Below are positions 11,460 through 22,399 of a DNA stretch of 64,000 nucleotides, one piece after another. Location: the NCBI RefSeq assembly GCF_028372415.1, contig NC_092873.1, positions 354,206,660 through 354,270,659 on the forward strand, written 5' to 3'. The position numbers were made by a program, and so were the translations under genes. The notes beneath the pieces were generated by a model. It was not told the origin of the DNA. It saw only the letters and a list, made by a program, of their open reading frames with translations, and made no database searches. Position 1 is the first letter of the stretch. The number at the start of each line of letters is the position of its first letter. The stretch is from Notamacropus eugenii (Eukaryota > Chordata > Mammalia > Diprotodontia > Macropodidae).

Positions 11460-13140
11460 TCCCAGGAAGCATTTTAGCACAGGGAAAGAAATTAAGACAC
11501 AGACTAAGAAGAAGGAAGAAAGCGCAGTGTACAAAAAGGCAAGAAGACAAGACCAAGGGAGAAGGGGAAAAAGAGAAGGTGAGACTGAGGGAGAGAAGGA
11601 AAGAGGAGATTCAGAGGAAAGAGCTTGGGAAAGAGATAAGAAGTAAATTAGAAGACTGAGCAAGAAGTGAGGGATAGAGAGAAAAGGAGAAAATAGAAAG
11701 ACAAAGAAATGACAGTGAGGAACAAATAAAGGAAATACTTAGAGGCAGGCATAGTGATGGAAAACGAAGGGACAGAGAGAAAGAGAGCAGAAAGGACAAA
11801 GACAGGAGAGTAACATACAGGTAAAAGGGGGTACTGAGGGAGAGAGAAAGGAAAGAGAAAGGATAGGGAATGAGACAGAAAATATAAAAAACTCAGGACC
11901 AGAAAGAAAGGAAAGAGATTACAGTCCAGAGAGAGAGAAGGAGATTGAGAGACCGAAGAAAGGATAAATCATGTGACAAAAAAAAAAAAGGAAAAAGACT
12001 GAAGACCAGAGAGAGGATTGGGGTTGAGAATATGAGAAGAGAAAGGCTGAGACAGAGAAAGAAAAGGAAACTGAGGGACAGAAGAAAAGAGTAATTGAGG
12101 TGTAGAGAAGATTCTGAGAAACAAAAATAGGGAATGAAACAAAGAAGGGAAACATGGGGGAAAGGGAAGAAACAGGTCTAAAGAGAAGAGAGGGAAGAAA
12201 AAGACCAGGACAGAAAGAGAGGGAAACTGAAGGATAGAAGGAAAGGGAGATTGAGAGAGAAGCCTAAAGAACAGATAAAAGGAGAAACTAAGAAAAGAGT
12301 CTAGAACAGAGATTAGAGAAATTAAGAGTCAGAGAAAAGAGGAGAATAAGGAACAGAGAAGAGAAAAAAAGGAAGAAGGAAGGTAGAAGAAAGGAAGGAA
12401 AAAGAAAGACTGAAGGAAAGAGAAAGGAGTGGTACAGAGAGAAGGTGGATTAAAAAACAGAGGGAAGAGGAGATTAGGGGTCAAAAAGAGGGGGTTCTAA
12501 GGGACAAATACAAAGAGAGACTAGGTAAGAGAAGAAGGAGAGAGACTGAGGGCCAGGGAGAAGAAAAAGTAATAGAGAGGAGAAAAATTTGTGATAGAAA
12601 GATAGGAAGCTGAGGGGGAAAAAAGAAAGGAAGAGAATGGAAAAGGCAGGAAAACTGAATGGAGAGGAGATGGGGATCAGAGAAGGAAGATCAGATACAA
12701 AGGATAACTGATGGAAAGAGAAGAAAGAGACTGGGATAGAGAGAAGACAGGAAAAATGGGACAGAGAGAAAGAAGAAACTGTGGGGGAGAGAGAAGGGGA
12801 GGAAGAGAGTGAGGGAAAGAGGAAGAAGGGTGACAGAGAGAAGCGGGGAGGGAGACACAAACAGAGAGGGGGAAAGAGAGGGAGATAGTGAGAGAAACTG
12901 AGAGAGAAGGAAAAGGAGATTGAGTGGAGGAACTCGGGAACAGATAAAGGAGAGACTGAAATAGAGACAAGAAAGACATTGGACCTGAGAGGAGAAAAAC
13001 TAGAGGCCAGAGAGAGAGGAAGAGAGTGGGGGACAGTGGAAAGGGGAGACTATTGCAGAAAGAGGAGAGTATGGTAAACAAGAAAACACAGATGAGAGAG
13101 AATGAGGAACAGATTAGGAGAGTCGGGAAAAGTGAGTGGT
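11460..13140. repeat. 1.7-kb purine-rich tract, probable decayed minisatellite
   Basis: The plus strand is overwhelmingly A and G for about 1,680 bp. Related short phrases recur: 'ggagattgagagac', 'gggagattgagagag', 'aggagattcagagg', 'ggaaactgagggacag', 'gggaaactgaagga', 'agagactgagggcc'. This suggests an old tandem array with an irregular unit of some tens of bases. The minus-strand ORFs in it are Ser/Phe/Leu-rich translations of the tract. Confidence 0.8.
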
Positions 13141-13683
13141 ATGATTTCTACTTCAGTCTCTGATCAAACACACTAGAACTATGACCACAACTTTCATCTA
13201 GATCCCAACCATAAAAATTGACCTGACAGGTGGAAGGAACCTTAAGAAGACAGAATTCAACTTCCTGCCCAGCTACAGCCTTGGCAGACTTTGTCCCATT
13301 TCTAGCAGGGCGCCCAGACTCACAAATGTCTACCACTTTTAAACCATCAATGTGGCAGATTAGTGTGCATCTCAAACATGCAGCCTGCAGTGAGGAGGGA
13401 GGGAGTGGGAGGGGGAGCCATTGACAACCACAGTAAGCATCCATTCCCCCTTATAAATGTGAATGCTAGATCTCATAGAAGGTGGTGTCTTGATCAGTCA
13501 CTTGATACGTGAATGGAGAAGGTAAGACTCTAAAGTAGATACTGGATGTCTTAGCTCCTTGATTAGATTATGAGGTCCTAGAAGATGAGGAGCAAATTGC
13601 CATGTGAATAGTGAACCTTCAATATTGTAAATATTGGTTCATTAACGCTGTCCAAATCGGGAATCAGCATCTTTCAAGCAATC
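13141..13683. other. Intergenic, no gene seen
   Basis: Unique sequence with a diverged SINE-like phrase near 13,230-13,270. No coding evidence. Confidence 0.4.
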
Positions 13684-13708
13684 TGGCTCTGGCTCTGGCT
13701 CTGGCGAA
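13684..13708. repeat. (CTGGCT)4 short tandem repeat
   Basis: About four hexamer copies of 'ctggct', ending just before a CTCF-like motif. Confidence 0.9.
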
Positions 13709-13713
13709 AATCT

Positions 13714-13725
13714 GCCATCTAGTGG
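13714..13725 (-). promoter_or_regulatory. Candidate CTCF core motif
   Basis: GCCATCTAGTGG fits the CTCF core (reverse complement) at every position of the degenerate consensus. It has the same orientation as the motif at 10,479. It is flanked by the hexamer repeat and by unusually CpG-containing unique sequence (13,735-13,840). Confidence 0.5.
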
Positions 13726-14449
13726 ACAGCCTTAGGACTACATCGGAGCTATAAGCCGAATGCTCCGTCTCATAGCAAACTAAATTGCGTATTATGTTTT
13801 AAATAAAGATAAGGCGCAATCCAATGTTACCCGTCATAATAATAAGACCTTGTATATCTCTGCCAGAGCTGTGATCTGGGATTTAAATGTGAAATAAGTA
13901 AAAAGAGACAAGGGAGACCCAGACACTGAGGTGGAGAAAGGAGATAGAGGGAGTGGTCCCAGGGGATGGGGGATTAGAGGAAAGGAGGGAACAGGAGGAG
14001 GGGGGAGGGAAGAGAAGCCAGGTGTTGGACCAGCTCTGACTAGAGAGATCTCTGGATATTCAGCAGGGGATGTGAGGGTGGGGATAAGAGAAGAGAAGCA
14101 GGGTGGGGACTCCTGTGCCTTTTTTTTTTTTTAACAAGGAAGGCGAGAAAACACAGTTCATTACTTCCAAGGTACAGCAGGAGACCTGAACTGATAAAGT
14201 AGTTCCCTTCCTACTGTGGGAAAGCCTCTGAATACAAAAGAAAACATGACGAAATAAATGTTTGCTGAAAAAATATCACCTAAGAAGTCACGTGTCCAAA
14301 TCAATGCCAACGTGAAAAAGAGAAGAAAGAGACAGACAGAGGCAGAAATGGGTAGAGAAAGCATTTAATAAGCTCTTTCTATAGCAGGCACAGAAAACAA
14401 GAAACAGGGAGAGAAGGGTAGACAACAGGGAGACAACGGGAAAGGAATA

Positions 14450-14675
14450 TGTATTAATGCAGTGCCTATTATGGACCAAGTACTACGCTAAGCATTTTAC
14501 AAATCTTATCTCACTTAATCTTTACAAGAACCCGGAGAGGAAGATGCTATTATGCTCCTCATTTTATAGTTGAGGAAACTGAGACAAACAGAAGTAAAGT
14601 TGACTTGTTCAGAATCACAAAGCTAATAAGGACCTGAGGCCACATTGGAATTCATCTTGCAGATAGTAATTAACA
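14450..14675 (-). mobile_element. MIR SINE
   Basis: 'cagtgcctattatggacc', 'cattttatagttgagga', 'gcctgaggcc'-type layout of reverse MIR. First of two head-to-tail copies. Confidence 0.7.
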
Positions 14676-14677
14676 TT

Positions 14678-14890
14678 TACATAACACTTACTAGGTGCCA
14701 GGACCCTTACATTATCTGGTGTGATCTTCACAACAACTCTAGGAGGTAGCTGTTACTATTATCCTCATTTGGCAAATGAAAAAACTGACGTTAAGTAACT
14801 TGTGGAGGGTCACCCAGCACTAAGGTTTGAATGAAAGTCTTCCTGAATACAGGCCCAGGACTCAACTACTTCACCACTTAGCTACCTGCC
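14678..14890 (-). mobile_element. MIR SINE, second copy
   Basis: 'aacacttactaggtgccag', 'cacaacaactctaggag', ending 'caccacttagctacc'. Adjacent to the previous MIR in the same orientation but clearly diverged from it, so probably independent. Confidence 0.7.
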
Positions 14891-17029
14891 TAAGAGAAAG
14901 ACATGGAGAGTCACAATGAACTAACTAATAATACACAGAAACCAGAGATGAAGAAAGACAGAGAGTCAACCCAATACCCAAAGAGTAGGCACAAGGATAC
15001 ATTCATGGTAGCACTGCCTTATTCATTACACATGCAAACAGAGGTGCTGTGACATTAAGACCTAGATCAACACACACATAAAGAACTTGCCGGACAGCTC
15101 TGGTTCCCTCCTGTGGTGTGGGATTGTTTCACATGGTTATGGATCTTTTCTTCTTAGGCTATTATGTTTGTGACTATTTGGAGTGGCTCTACAGTTGGAG
15201 CTCAACTTTTAGGGAAAAAAAAAGGAACAATTTCATCCAAGACTTTAAGTCCTAATAGGAGAGCATCTGATTTTCTCTACTCCCTCACTTGGCTGTTAAG
15301 AATTCAAGCAGATTGGTGGCCCCCAATGTTTGAAATGTTCCATCCTCCCCCAACAACCCTCCCCAAAATATGCATACACACACACCTTTCCTGTTTCCCC
15401 AAGCCCCATAATGTATTCAGTGATTCTCCCCAAGCAGATTGAAAGGTATTTGTAGTGCTGTATTTAAACTCACGTAGAGTTCTCTCCCCTCCTCACCATT
15501 ATCTCTTTTACTTCACCCACCCTTTTCCTCTAGGGAGCCTAGGAGCCCAATTAATGGGACTGACTCTCAGCTCCTCTGAGGAAAGAGTTTGAAATGAGTA
15601 TTTCTTTCCTTAATCCACCCTTCCCCCATCCCCATCCCCCATCTCCTGTTACTTCTGGTGGGCTGAGAGAGCTTTGTGACACAGGCCACATTACCAAGTG
15701 AAAGAAGGTTAGCCCCCATCCCCCCTCCACAACCCACCCCTCTTCACCTTTCTCCTTCTCCCCTTTTCTTAACAGCATTCCTTCACCTTTAGCTCTCAAT
15801 TCCCCCTGCTTTTGTCTCTCCCAGCTTACCTCTTTTTCTCCCCTACTTCCATTCTCTTCAATTACTTCTTTTCCCATTTCTCCCTCATCCCTCTTCCCTC
15901 TTTGTCACCAACCTCCCCCCCCCAAAGGTAGTCATTCCAAAAGAAAATCAGCAGTTGGCTGTTTTCCTTTTCTCCCCCTCCTCCAACGCCATATCTCTCC
16001 TCCTCCAAAACACAGCTGGTTAGGAGGAGGTCACTAGGGTTCATAGGGCCAGATGTTGAAGGGAGAACTATGCCTAGCCACTACTCACCCCCAACAACAA
16101 AAAAGAAACAGAGGAAAAGAGAGCTACAGATTTTTTTTAAAACAAGAAATCCTTTGTGGCCCAAGATAGTTTTCCAAGAGTCCCTTCTCTGTCCCACTCA
16201 TAAGTAAGTGGAGATGGGGAACCCTTCCCCAAGTTTCTTCTGCTAGAAAAATGGGTGAAGGCACTTTCAACTACAACCTGCCCCATCACTGCCAAAGAAC
16301 CCAACCTGCAATTTCTTTTTTGAAAAAAAAAAAAAAAAGACTGGTGCCCCTAATTCACTCTTTGGAGAAGGAGCAAGGTGAATCAGTGAATTCAGTCCAA
16401 CACTGAGGACCCAGAATTTTGGATTTGTGGAGTTAGACCTTACCCACTGCCACACTAAAATGCCAACCAGAGCCAAGGTGGAGGCAATCCCCTCTCACTG
16501 GCTCAGTAGGTTCTTCTTTGCCTCGAAGACCCTATTTTCTTCTTCCCATCCTCTAGTTGGTAGAATTCAGGGGGATAAGTGGTCCCCATGTAGATGGGGG
16601 GGGGTAACCGAACAGATCTGGCTTATCTCTCCACTTTCCCTTTTCTGTGTAAATAGAGCCTCTGACCCCAAACCTAATCCCTGAGCTCCTCCCTCCTCTG
16701 ATCCATCAAGAGATCTCTGACAACCAGCTAAATACCCCCCAAGTGCCCTTTTCTGACTACTCGGCTAAGGGAGCAGGCAGAGGAGTCTTTTCTGTTTGCT
16801 TTAACGAGATCTCCCTTCACCCTCCAACCTTCACTATTCCAAGCATTTGGAAACAATCAACCACTTATTCCCAATTTGCCTAGCAAAGGTCTCTCCCATT
16901 TTCTCCCTCAAGAGCTGCTTGGTTCTGTATGTCACCACCACCACCACCGCTCCCACCCCCATCCCCAACTCCAGGCTGGGCCTGACCCACCCAGCTCCAA
17001 GTAGAGAAACCTGTGCATAGGAAGCTCGA
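14891..17029. other. Intergenic, downstream of EPOP, no gene seen
   Basis: Largely repeat-poor, pyrimidine-biased unique sequence (for example 15,590-16,020). A 15-A run lies near 16,323. Low repeat content next to EPOP could mean conserved noncoding DNA, but that cannot be judged from one genome. Confidence 0.45.
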
Positions 17030-18081
17030 AAGGCAACTCGTTTGGTCTAGATTTTATTGATTTCTTCATCCATCCATTGCTTTCCCTGAGACAACCTCTC
17101 ACCCCCTCCTCAAAGTCAGCAGATTGGGGAGGGAGGGGGCTTCTTCCCCCTCCCCTTCAGAAGTAGAGCCTAGCCCCCGCCCAGTTTGTTTTTCCAATCT
17201 TTTCCAATTCCCTTTGACACCCCCCCCCCCCATTGCCACATACACTCCAGGATTGGAGGGGGAAGGGAGAGGGAGACCTAGCTTCCCAAGCAACCTCCCC
17301 CCTTCCCTACTTTGAGAAATCCCCCAAAGGAAAAGGAAAACAGTGATGATGGGGAAAAACAAAAAACAGATGTAGGAGGAGGCAGGGAATGGTTGCTGGA
17401 AAGAAAGAGGGTCTCTCTGGTTGGGGTCACCAGTATTGTTAAGCTGAAGGTTAGGGGAGGAGATGAAGAGGTGTAGGCCTCCCAATTCCCCAAACCGGCT
17501 GTTACAGAGTTTTGCTACTTTTGTCCAATGGGGGTTGGAGGAAGAGAAAAAACCTGGGAAGGAGAGGGAGGGGAAAGGATGCGGGCAGTTAAAGTGCCAG
17601 GAGTCCCCGAATTGGAGGAGGGTAGGCAGGGGATCGATCCCCCTTCCGTCACCTCTAACAACAGATTGCTTCTCCGACCCCCGCCCCATTCTGTTCTCTC
17701 ACTGGAACAGAAGTGTTTTCTTCATTCCCGGGGTCTTTTCTTTAAACAACGCCGAGCTGGTTTCCCGAGGCGGTCCCCCGCACCCCATCCCCTTAAAAAC
17801 CAGAAAGAAGAGCCCAAAGCTGGAGCTACACTCTGCGTGCCAGTTCGGGCTTATTTTCCTCTCCCCTGACAATGAGGTGTCGCTGGGGTGGGGTAGGAGA
17901 GATAGCTGGCTGGGTACTTCACCTTGACTCCACCAGGCTCCCTGCCACCCTTGGAGATACCCAGCGAAGAGTAGGAGTTTGGAGGAGCATGTTATGTAGG
18001 GTTCTCTGCTCATCTCTCCAAATGGACAGACCCCTGCAACTTCCCCGCTTTAAGAAAAGAATGTGGGGAACTCCTCCCCAT
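17030..18081 (-). other. EPOP: EPOP 3' UTR (inferred)
   Basis: From the EPOP stop codon to just past the first good minus-strand poly(A) signal. The stretch is free of recognisable interspersed repeats, unlike the rest of the intergenic DNA, as expected for a retained UTR. The exact cleavage site is not determined. The open stretches here on both strands (up to 196 codons) have no recognisable domain and I do not call them genes. Confidence 0.55.
17053..17058 (-). terminator. EPOP: Candidate EPOP poly(A) signal AATAAA
   Basis: TTTATT on the plus strand is AATAAA on the minus strand, about 1.0 kb after the EPOP stop. Further downstream on the minus strand comes a G/T-rich 'ggtggtggtggtggtg' stretch (plus strand 16,935-16,955), the usual downstream context, though somewhat distant. 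Confidence 0.55.
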
Positions 18082-19314
18082 TCAGAGCCTGTCCAGTTTG
18101 CGCCCCCAGAATTTAAGACTGGGAGGTTCGGGGATAGCGGGTCCTCCGAGCTGCCATCTCCACAGCGGGTGGGCCGGGGGCGGTCGGGAGGAGCCACAAA
18201 GCCTTAGTGAGGATGCGGGCCTCAGGTCCCCGTCTTCCCCCACCACCAGAGCTGGAGGACAGGGGAAGCTGGCTAGGAGGTTGAAGGAGCTTTTGGTCGG
18301 GAGCGACGCTGGGGGACGGCGAACCTGGGCGCAGCGCTGGGGAGCTACGGGCCGCCGGCGTTTCTTTACCGGTCTCCCAGACTGGGCTTTCGTTGGGGAC
18401 GAGACTGGACGGTCAGATACTCTTCGCAAACTCGGCCCGTCCAGCACGAAGCCTTTCGCGTAACACCAGAGTTTCGACTGGCGAATTAAGCGATCGAAAT
18501 GTTCCCTCCGGGGATCATCCGAGGGGGCTGGAGCTCCACTGGCCAAAGCAGTCTCGGGGCTAGGGTCTGAGGTCTCAGAGGGCACAGAGGGTGAAATGTC
18601 CTCGGGGGAGGCAGCTTTGACCTCGTCTCTCTGGCTAAGAGGCAACTGCTGGGACTCTACTCTCGGGGCTCCCAGCTCCCGCTGGGCAATCTGGGGGTCC
18701 GAAGGCATCAGGGGAGGAGGCAGCAACTGGGGACTGGACGCCGGGGGCAGAATGGCGGTGGTGATGGACGAGGTACTGATCTGTGGGACTAAGCTAGGGG
18801 TGGATTGGGCAGGAAAAGACGGGGAATCCCGAAGTGAGGGAAGAGCTGGGCAGGCTAGAGCGGCCCTGCGAAAGCAAATACTCGGCTGTCCACGATCTTC
18901 CTCCTCTTCGCTGCTGCAACTCTGCACTCGGGCTCCCAAGTCCTCGCCGTCTGAGAAGTCGCCGGCTCTGGTCGAATCCGAATCGCTAGAATAGCCCGCA
19001 GACGTGCCGGGCTTAGCCGGCAACCACTTTAGGCTTTCCCGGGCCCGGCTGGCCCCGCAAAGAGGGCCCATGAGAACTGACGCCCGCGGCCCCAGCTCCC
19101 CCAAACAACTGTCCCCGGCCACTCCCTCCAGCCCGCGGACGAGGCCCAGTTGGGGGGCCCGCAGCTTGGCAAGGGCGCAGAAGGCAAGGGCGCGCAGGCA
19201 AAGAGGAGAGAATTCTTGGGGACCCCGGCGTGGTTTCCGGGGTGTAGGGGAGCACGGAGATACCCGGGGGGCGGCCTGGACGGCTGGCCGGGACGCAGGG
19301 CATAGGGTCTCCAT
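18082..19314 (-). CDS. EPOP: EPOP, Elongin BC and PRC2-associated protein, single exon
   Basis: A 410-codon intronless reading frame matching vertebrate EPOP (C17orf96) at both ends. The N-terminus METLCP...[11 protein letters not shown] and the hydrophobic [15 protein letters not shown] (residues 36-50) correspond to the part reported to bind Elongin [22 protein letters not shown] (270-289), the basic KKRRRP (317-322, likely nuclear signal) and the C-terminal block around [21 protein letters not shown] and LKFWG (about 350-403) correspond to the conserved C-terminus tied to SUZ12/PRC2. I chose the start at METLC because human EPOP begins there. The frame is open for 64 more codons upstream (to 19,506), but that extension has no counterpart I know. 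The middle (about residues 90-260) is Ser/Pro-rich with an acidic SSEEEED run (134-140) and differs from my recollection of the human protein (379 aa). EPOP tunes PRC2 output at CpG-island genes in the nucleus. Confidence 0.93.
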   Translation of the reverse strand: METLCPASRPAVQAAPRVSPCSPTPRKPRRGPQEFSPLCLRALAFCALAKLRAPQLGLVRGLEGVAGDSCLGELGPRASVLMGPLCGASRARESLKWLPAKPGTSAGYSSDSDSTRAGDFSDGEDLGARVQSCSSEEEEDRGQPSICFRRAALACPALPSLRDSPSFPAQSTPSLVPQISTSSITTAILPPASSPQLLPPPLMPSDPQIAQRELGAPRVESQQLPLSQRDEVKAASPEDISPSVPSETSDPSPETALASGAPAPSDDPRREHFDRLIRQSKLWCYAKGFVLDGPSLRRVSDRPVSSPTKAQSGRPVKKRRRPVAPQRCAQVRRPPASLPTKSSFNLLASFPCPPALVVGEDGDLRPASSLRLCGSSRPPPAHPLWRWQLGGPAIPEPPSLKFWGRKLDRL

Positions 19315-19960
19315 GAGGAGGCCTGGAGGGTCACCCACAGGGAGGATCCTCTTCTCACTGGCCTGGTACCCACGCTTCCCCAAGGCCCCGCAGAAAAGGA
19401 GAACATTGCCCCCCTTCGACGGGAGGTCTCTTCTTTGGGGCGTCCCCCGCCGGCTCCCCAGCAATCTCCGAGACTCGTTTTCTTGCCCTTTCTTTCGTCT
19501 GCTCACGCGTTCAGCCCCGCCACCGGACTCCTGGGTCCTCTGCTAGTCCTGGCGTAGACAGTCACCCGGTCAGGGGAGCGGGGCATGATGCAACGCCCCG
19601 GAAGGGGGAAGAAGGAAACCTTCCTCTGGCCGCCTTCACCCCAGCCCAGACTGGAGCCCCCCTGGAGAAGCCAAGAGCTCAGAGGCTGGGGAAACAAAGC
19701 GGCTGGGGAGTAAGGCGGGGAAGTTCCCAGGCTTCCCCGCACCCCCAGTCCTCGGCTCCCGGTGGCGGCACCTTCTGTTAGGGCTCCTTTCTTCCCGGCC
19801 AGCTCCGGAGGACCGCGTTATAGAGAACTGCCCCCTGGCTCCCCCAATACCAGAGCTGGGGCTCCGAGCCGGGAGCTGATTGGGTGGTCTGGACGCGTGA
19901 CGTCAGCTCAGTCCCTTTACCCCCGCCCCTTTCACCACCCACCCCTTCCCCATTTCACAG
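19315..19960 (-). promoter_or_regulatory. EPOP: EPOP CpG-island promoter and 5' UTR
   Basis: GC- and CpG-rich sequence, continuous with the CpG-rich coding exon, ending sharply near 19,930 at a pyrimidine-rich edge. A TATA-like 'tataac' occurs on the minus strand (plus 19,818-19,822 'ttata'), but a dispersed CpG-island start is as likely. The transcription start is not determined. Confidence 0.7.
19879..19930 (-). promoter_or_regulatory. EPOP: CCAAT box, full CRE and GC box in the EPOP promoter
   Basis: ATTGG (CCAAT on the minus strand) at 19,879-19,883, the perfect palindromic cAMP-response element TGACGTCA at 19,898-19,905, and CCCCGCCCC at 19,922-19,930. All three lie within 52 bp at the upstream edge of the island, a conventional proximal-promoter arrangement for a minus-strand gene. 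CREB/ATF, NF-Y and Sp1 binding are inferred from motifs only. Confidence 0.6.
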
Positions 19961-20039
19961 ATAGACCTACACACACGTGGAAACCTCCTCACAGTGCCCG
20001 GGGGTGGGGGGGGCGGGGTAGAGAAGAGAAGGGGGGAAA

Positions 20040-20175
20040 ATGTGTGAATGTGAATCTCTGAGTATGTGTTTCGTGTAAATGTGGGAGTGACTAAGTGTGA
20101 AAGTGTGGGAATGTGCCCAACAGTGTGTTTTGTGTGTGAGCCCTTGAAGTAAGGAATGTGTGTGTCCGAATCTGG
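20040..20175. repeat. TG-rich degenerate tract
   Basis: Recurrent 'gtgtgaatgtgaatc', 'agtgtgaaagtgtggg' and 'tgtgttttgtgtgtg' phrases, just upstream of the EPOP promoter. Confidence 0.7.
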
Positions 20176-20344
20176 ATACTTTTAAATATACGAATAAGAC
20201 TGGGCCTAGAGATGTATGGATAGACTGACAAACAGTTCCCTTTCCTCTCTGCTTTTTGCCTCCATTGCTTTGTCTACATTTTGTATACAAAAACCGATAA
20301 CTGAGCGGTTCCATTTCAAATCCTGGGCCACTCCACCACCACTA

Positions 20345-20455
20345 CTTACAACTAGAAGGGACCTTAAAAGTTGTCTTGTCCAACCTTCCCTTTTTGTCAA
20401 AAAAAAAAAACCTGAGGCTCAGAGAGAGAATCTTCTTAAAGTTCCCAGGTTTACT
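20345..20455 (-). mobile_element. MIR-related fragment
   Basis: 'aactagaagggacctt', 'ttgtccaaccttccc', 'cctgaggctcagagag' is the central part of a reverse MIR-type SINE. An A run sits inside it. Confidence 0.55.
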
Positions 20456-21420
20456 CCTTCTGTGGTCCTGAAATACTCCATGGGACAGAAGGAGTTCTGG
20501 TAGGATTTATCCTCAATGTCCTCCCCATACAAGGGTTTAGGGGGTGGAGTCTCTGTAGAATAGAGAGGGGGAGTCTTTAGCCCAGTGCCTGTCCATTTAC
20601 CCACCCCCACCTTCTCCAGAAACATAGTGGGAGTCTTTGGAGATGGGCATCTCTATTCAAACATGAGGGATGGGGGATGGGGAATTGGTATTCTTACATC
20701 CCTGAGCACTATGGAAAGGAAGGGATCTTGGCAGAAGCTTTCTTCTCTCCACAACCCGAAAAATAGGTTTCAAGGTGTGGGGGAAGAAACAGGCTGGAGG
20801 TGGTCTTAGCTCCCTTCCTCAAGAAGAGGTAAGCAAAAGTAAACAGACTTTCAGTAAACTCAGTAAATAGAATTGTACTGAAATCTTTCTGGACCACTTC
20901 CCCTAGAATGGAATTCCAGTTGTTGGAGTGAAGCTTGCCCCCAGGTAATTAAAGGAGGGAAGGTGAGTATGATGGCCGGAATGAGGATGAGAGGAGAGAC
21001 AAAAGTTTATCTTCTACTAAGAAAGTAAATTGTGTGTATGGAGGGGGGAGGGGGTCAGGCGTTGGTATGCAGAAAGAGGACGTGCCTGGATTGCCACCTT
21101 GAATGAAGAAGACAGCATTGTTTTCCTCAGGTGTTCCCCCAACAGTATCTGGATAAGAATGAAGGAGAGTCATTCCCCTCTTCCCTTTGTAATGCCTGGA
21201 GATGAAGCTATTAGTTGGATGGGGGAGCACCCATCCTACCCCTAGGGTCCATTCTGTAAAAAGGGAGACCAGAGGAAGCATCATCAGAGACCATTTCTGG
21301 AATCTCCTCTATGTACTCTCTGCATCCTCCCCATCAGCTTAAGGATTCATTGAAGGATGTATAGAATGGGGTGTCTGCCATGAGGAAACACATACTCAAA
21401 TGCACAAATATATGCATTCA
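20456..21420. other. Intergenic, no gene seen
   Basis: Unique sequence with only short ORFs. No recognisable repeat or regulatory cluster. Confidence 0.5.
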
Positions 21421-21424
21421 TTCA

Positions 21425-21620
21425 CAGAAAGGAAGCACGTTGTAGTGGAGAGTGTCGGTTTTTACTGTGAAGCAACTGGAATTCAAGTCCTAGTTCTATT
21501 ACTTATTCTCACTAGTCACTGAATACCCTTCTCTGAATCTCAGTTTTCTTATCTTGAAAAATCAAAGGGCTAGATTAGATGATCTCAAGGGTCCCTTCCT
21601 GTTCTAAATCTTATGACTAT
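21425..21620 (+). mobile_element. MIR-type SINE
   Basis: 'ggaattcaagtcctag', 'gaatctcagttttctt' and 'atgatctcaagggtccc' follow MIR order in the forward direction. Diverged. Confidence 0.65.
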
Positions 21621-21639
21621 GACTGCAGTTAGGCATTCT

Positions 21640-21835
21640 GGACTAACAGAAGGATTGGTAGACATGGAGTCAGAAAATATGAACTTCAGACTAGGATCTG
21701 CCACTTACTAGCTCATGGCCAGTCCTTTAAATTCTTTGAGCCTCGATTTCCTCTAGTGTAAAAAAAAAAATAAGATTGTTAATACTTCACCTCACAATGG
21801 CTTTAAAGTACAGTGGTGAATATAAATGTAAGTTG
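21640..21835 (+). mobile_element. MIR-type SINE
   Basis: 'gtagacatggagtcag', 'ctgccacttactagctc', 'gagcctcgatttcctc', followed by an A run. A second forward copy next to the previous one. Confidence 0.65.
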
Positions 21836-22179
21836 TTCTAATTATATAAATTCTTCCATAATCAAATATGCACAGTGACAATATTACACATTGATCAGAC
21901 ACCCAATCACACACCCACATTCTTGTATACATGGAATCATATGCACATACCTTTGTACATCCAGACTCACACACTCTCTGTGACATTCTCAGAACCCTGT
22001 GCTCACATACTGTTGCCCTACCATCCCCCAAACAGGACTCTCTGAAGGGCTTGATTCTCATTCTGCCTCCCATGAATCAGTAACTTACTCGCTATCAGTT
22101 CTTTCCTGAATGGAGCTTAAAATGAGTATTTGCTTCTCTTAGGTAGAAAAATCAAAAGTCCTTTCCCCTCACTTTCCCC

Positions 22180-22355
22180 AGAAGACTCAAAGTGATTGAG
22201 GGAATTTGATATGGAACTATGGGTCAGAAAAGTATAATAGGGTGTAAATTTAAAAAAAAAATCAGGAGACATAAGTTCTAGTTGTCATTTAACTTCTCTG
22301 GGCCTCAGTTTCCTTTTCTGTAAAATGAAGGCATTGTACTAGACAGCGATTAGGA
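22180..22355 (+). mobile_element. MIR-type SINE fragment
   Basis: 'tctctgggcctcagtttcc' and 'tctgtaaaatgaaggc' mark the MIR core. An A run lies at about 22,250. Confidence 0.65.
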
Positions 22356-22399
22356 GTGAGTGAGTATGTGTGTGTCTGTGTGTGTGTGTGAAAGACACT

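Noticed and set aside
17099-17689. 196-codon minus-strand frame downstream of EPOP
   Set aside because: Lies in the inferred 3' UTR, has no recognisable motif, and is Ser/Pro/Phe-rich from pyrimidine-biased sequence.
19004-19546. 180-codon plus-strand frame opposite EPOP
   Set aside because: Antisense shadow of the conserved EPOP coding frame. No similarity to known proteins.
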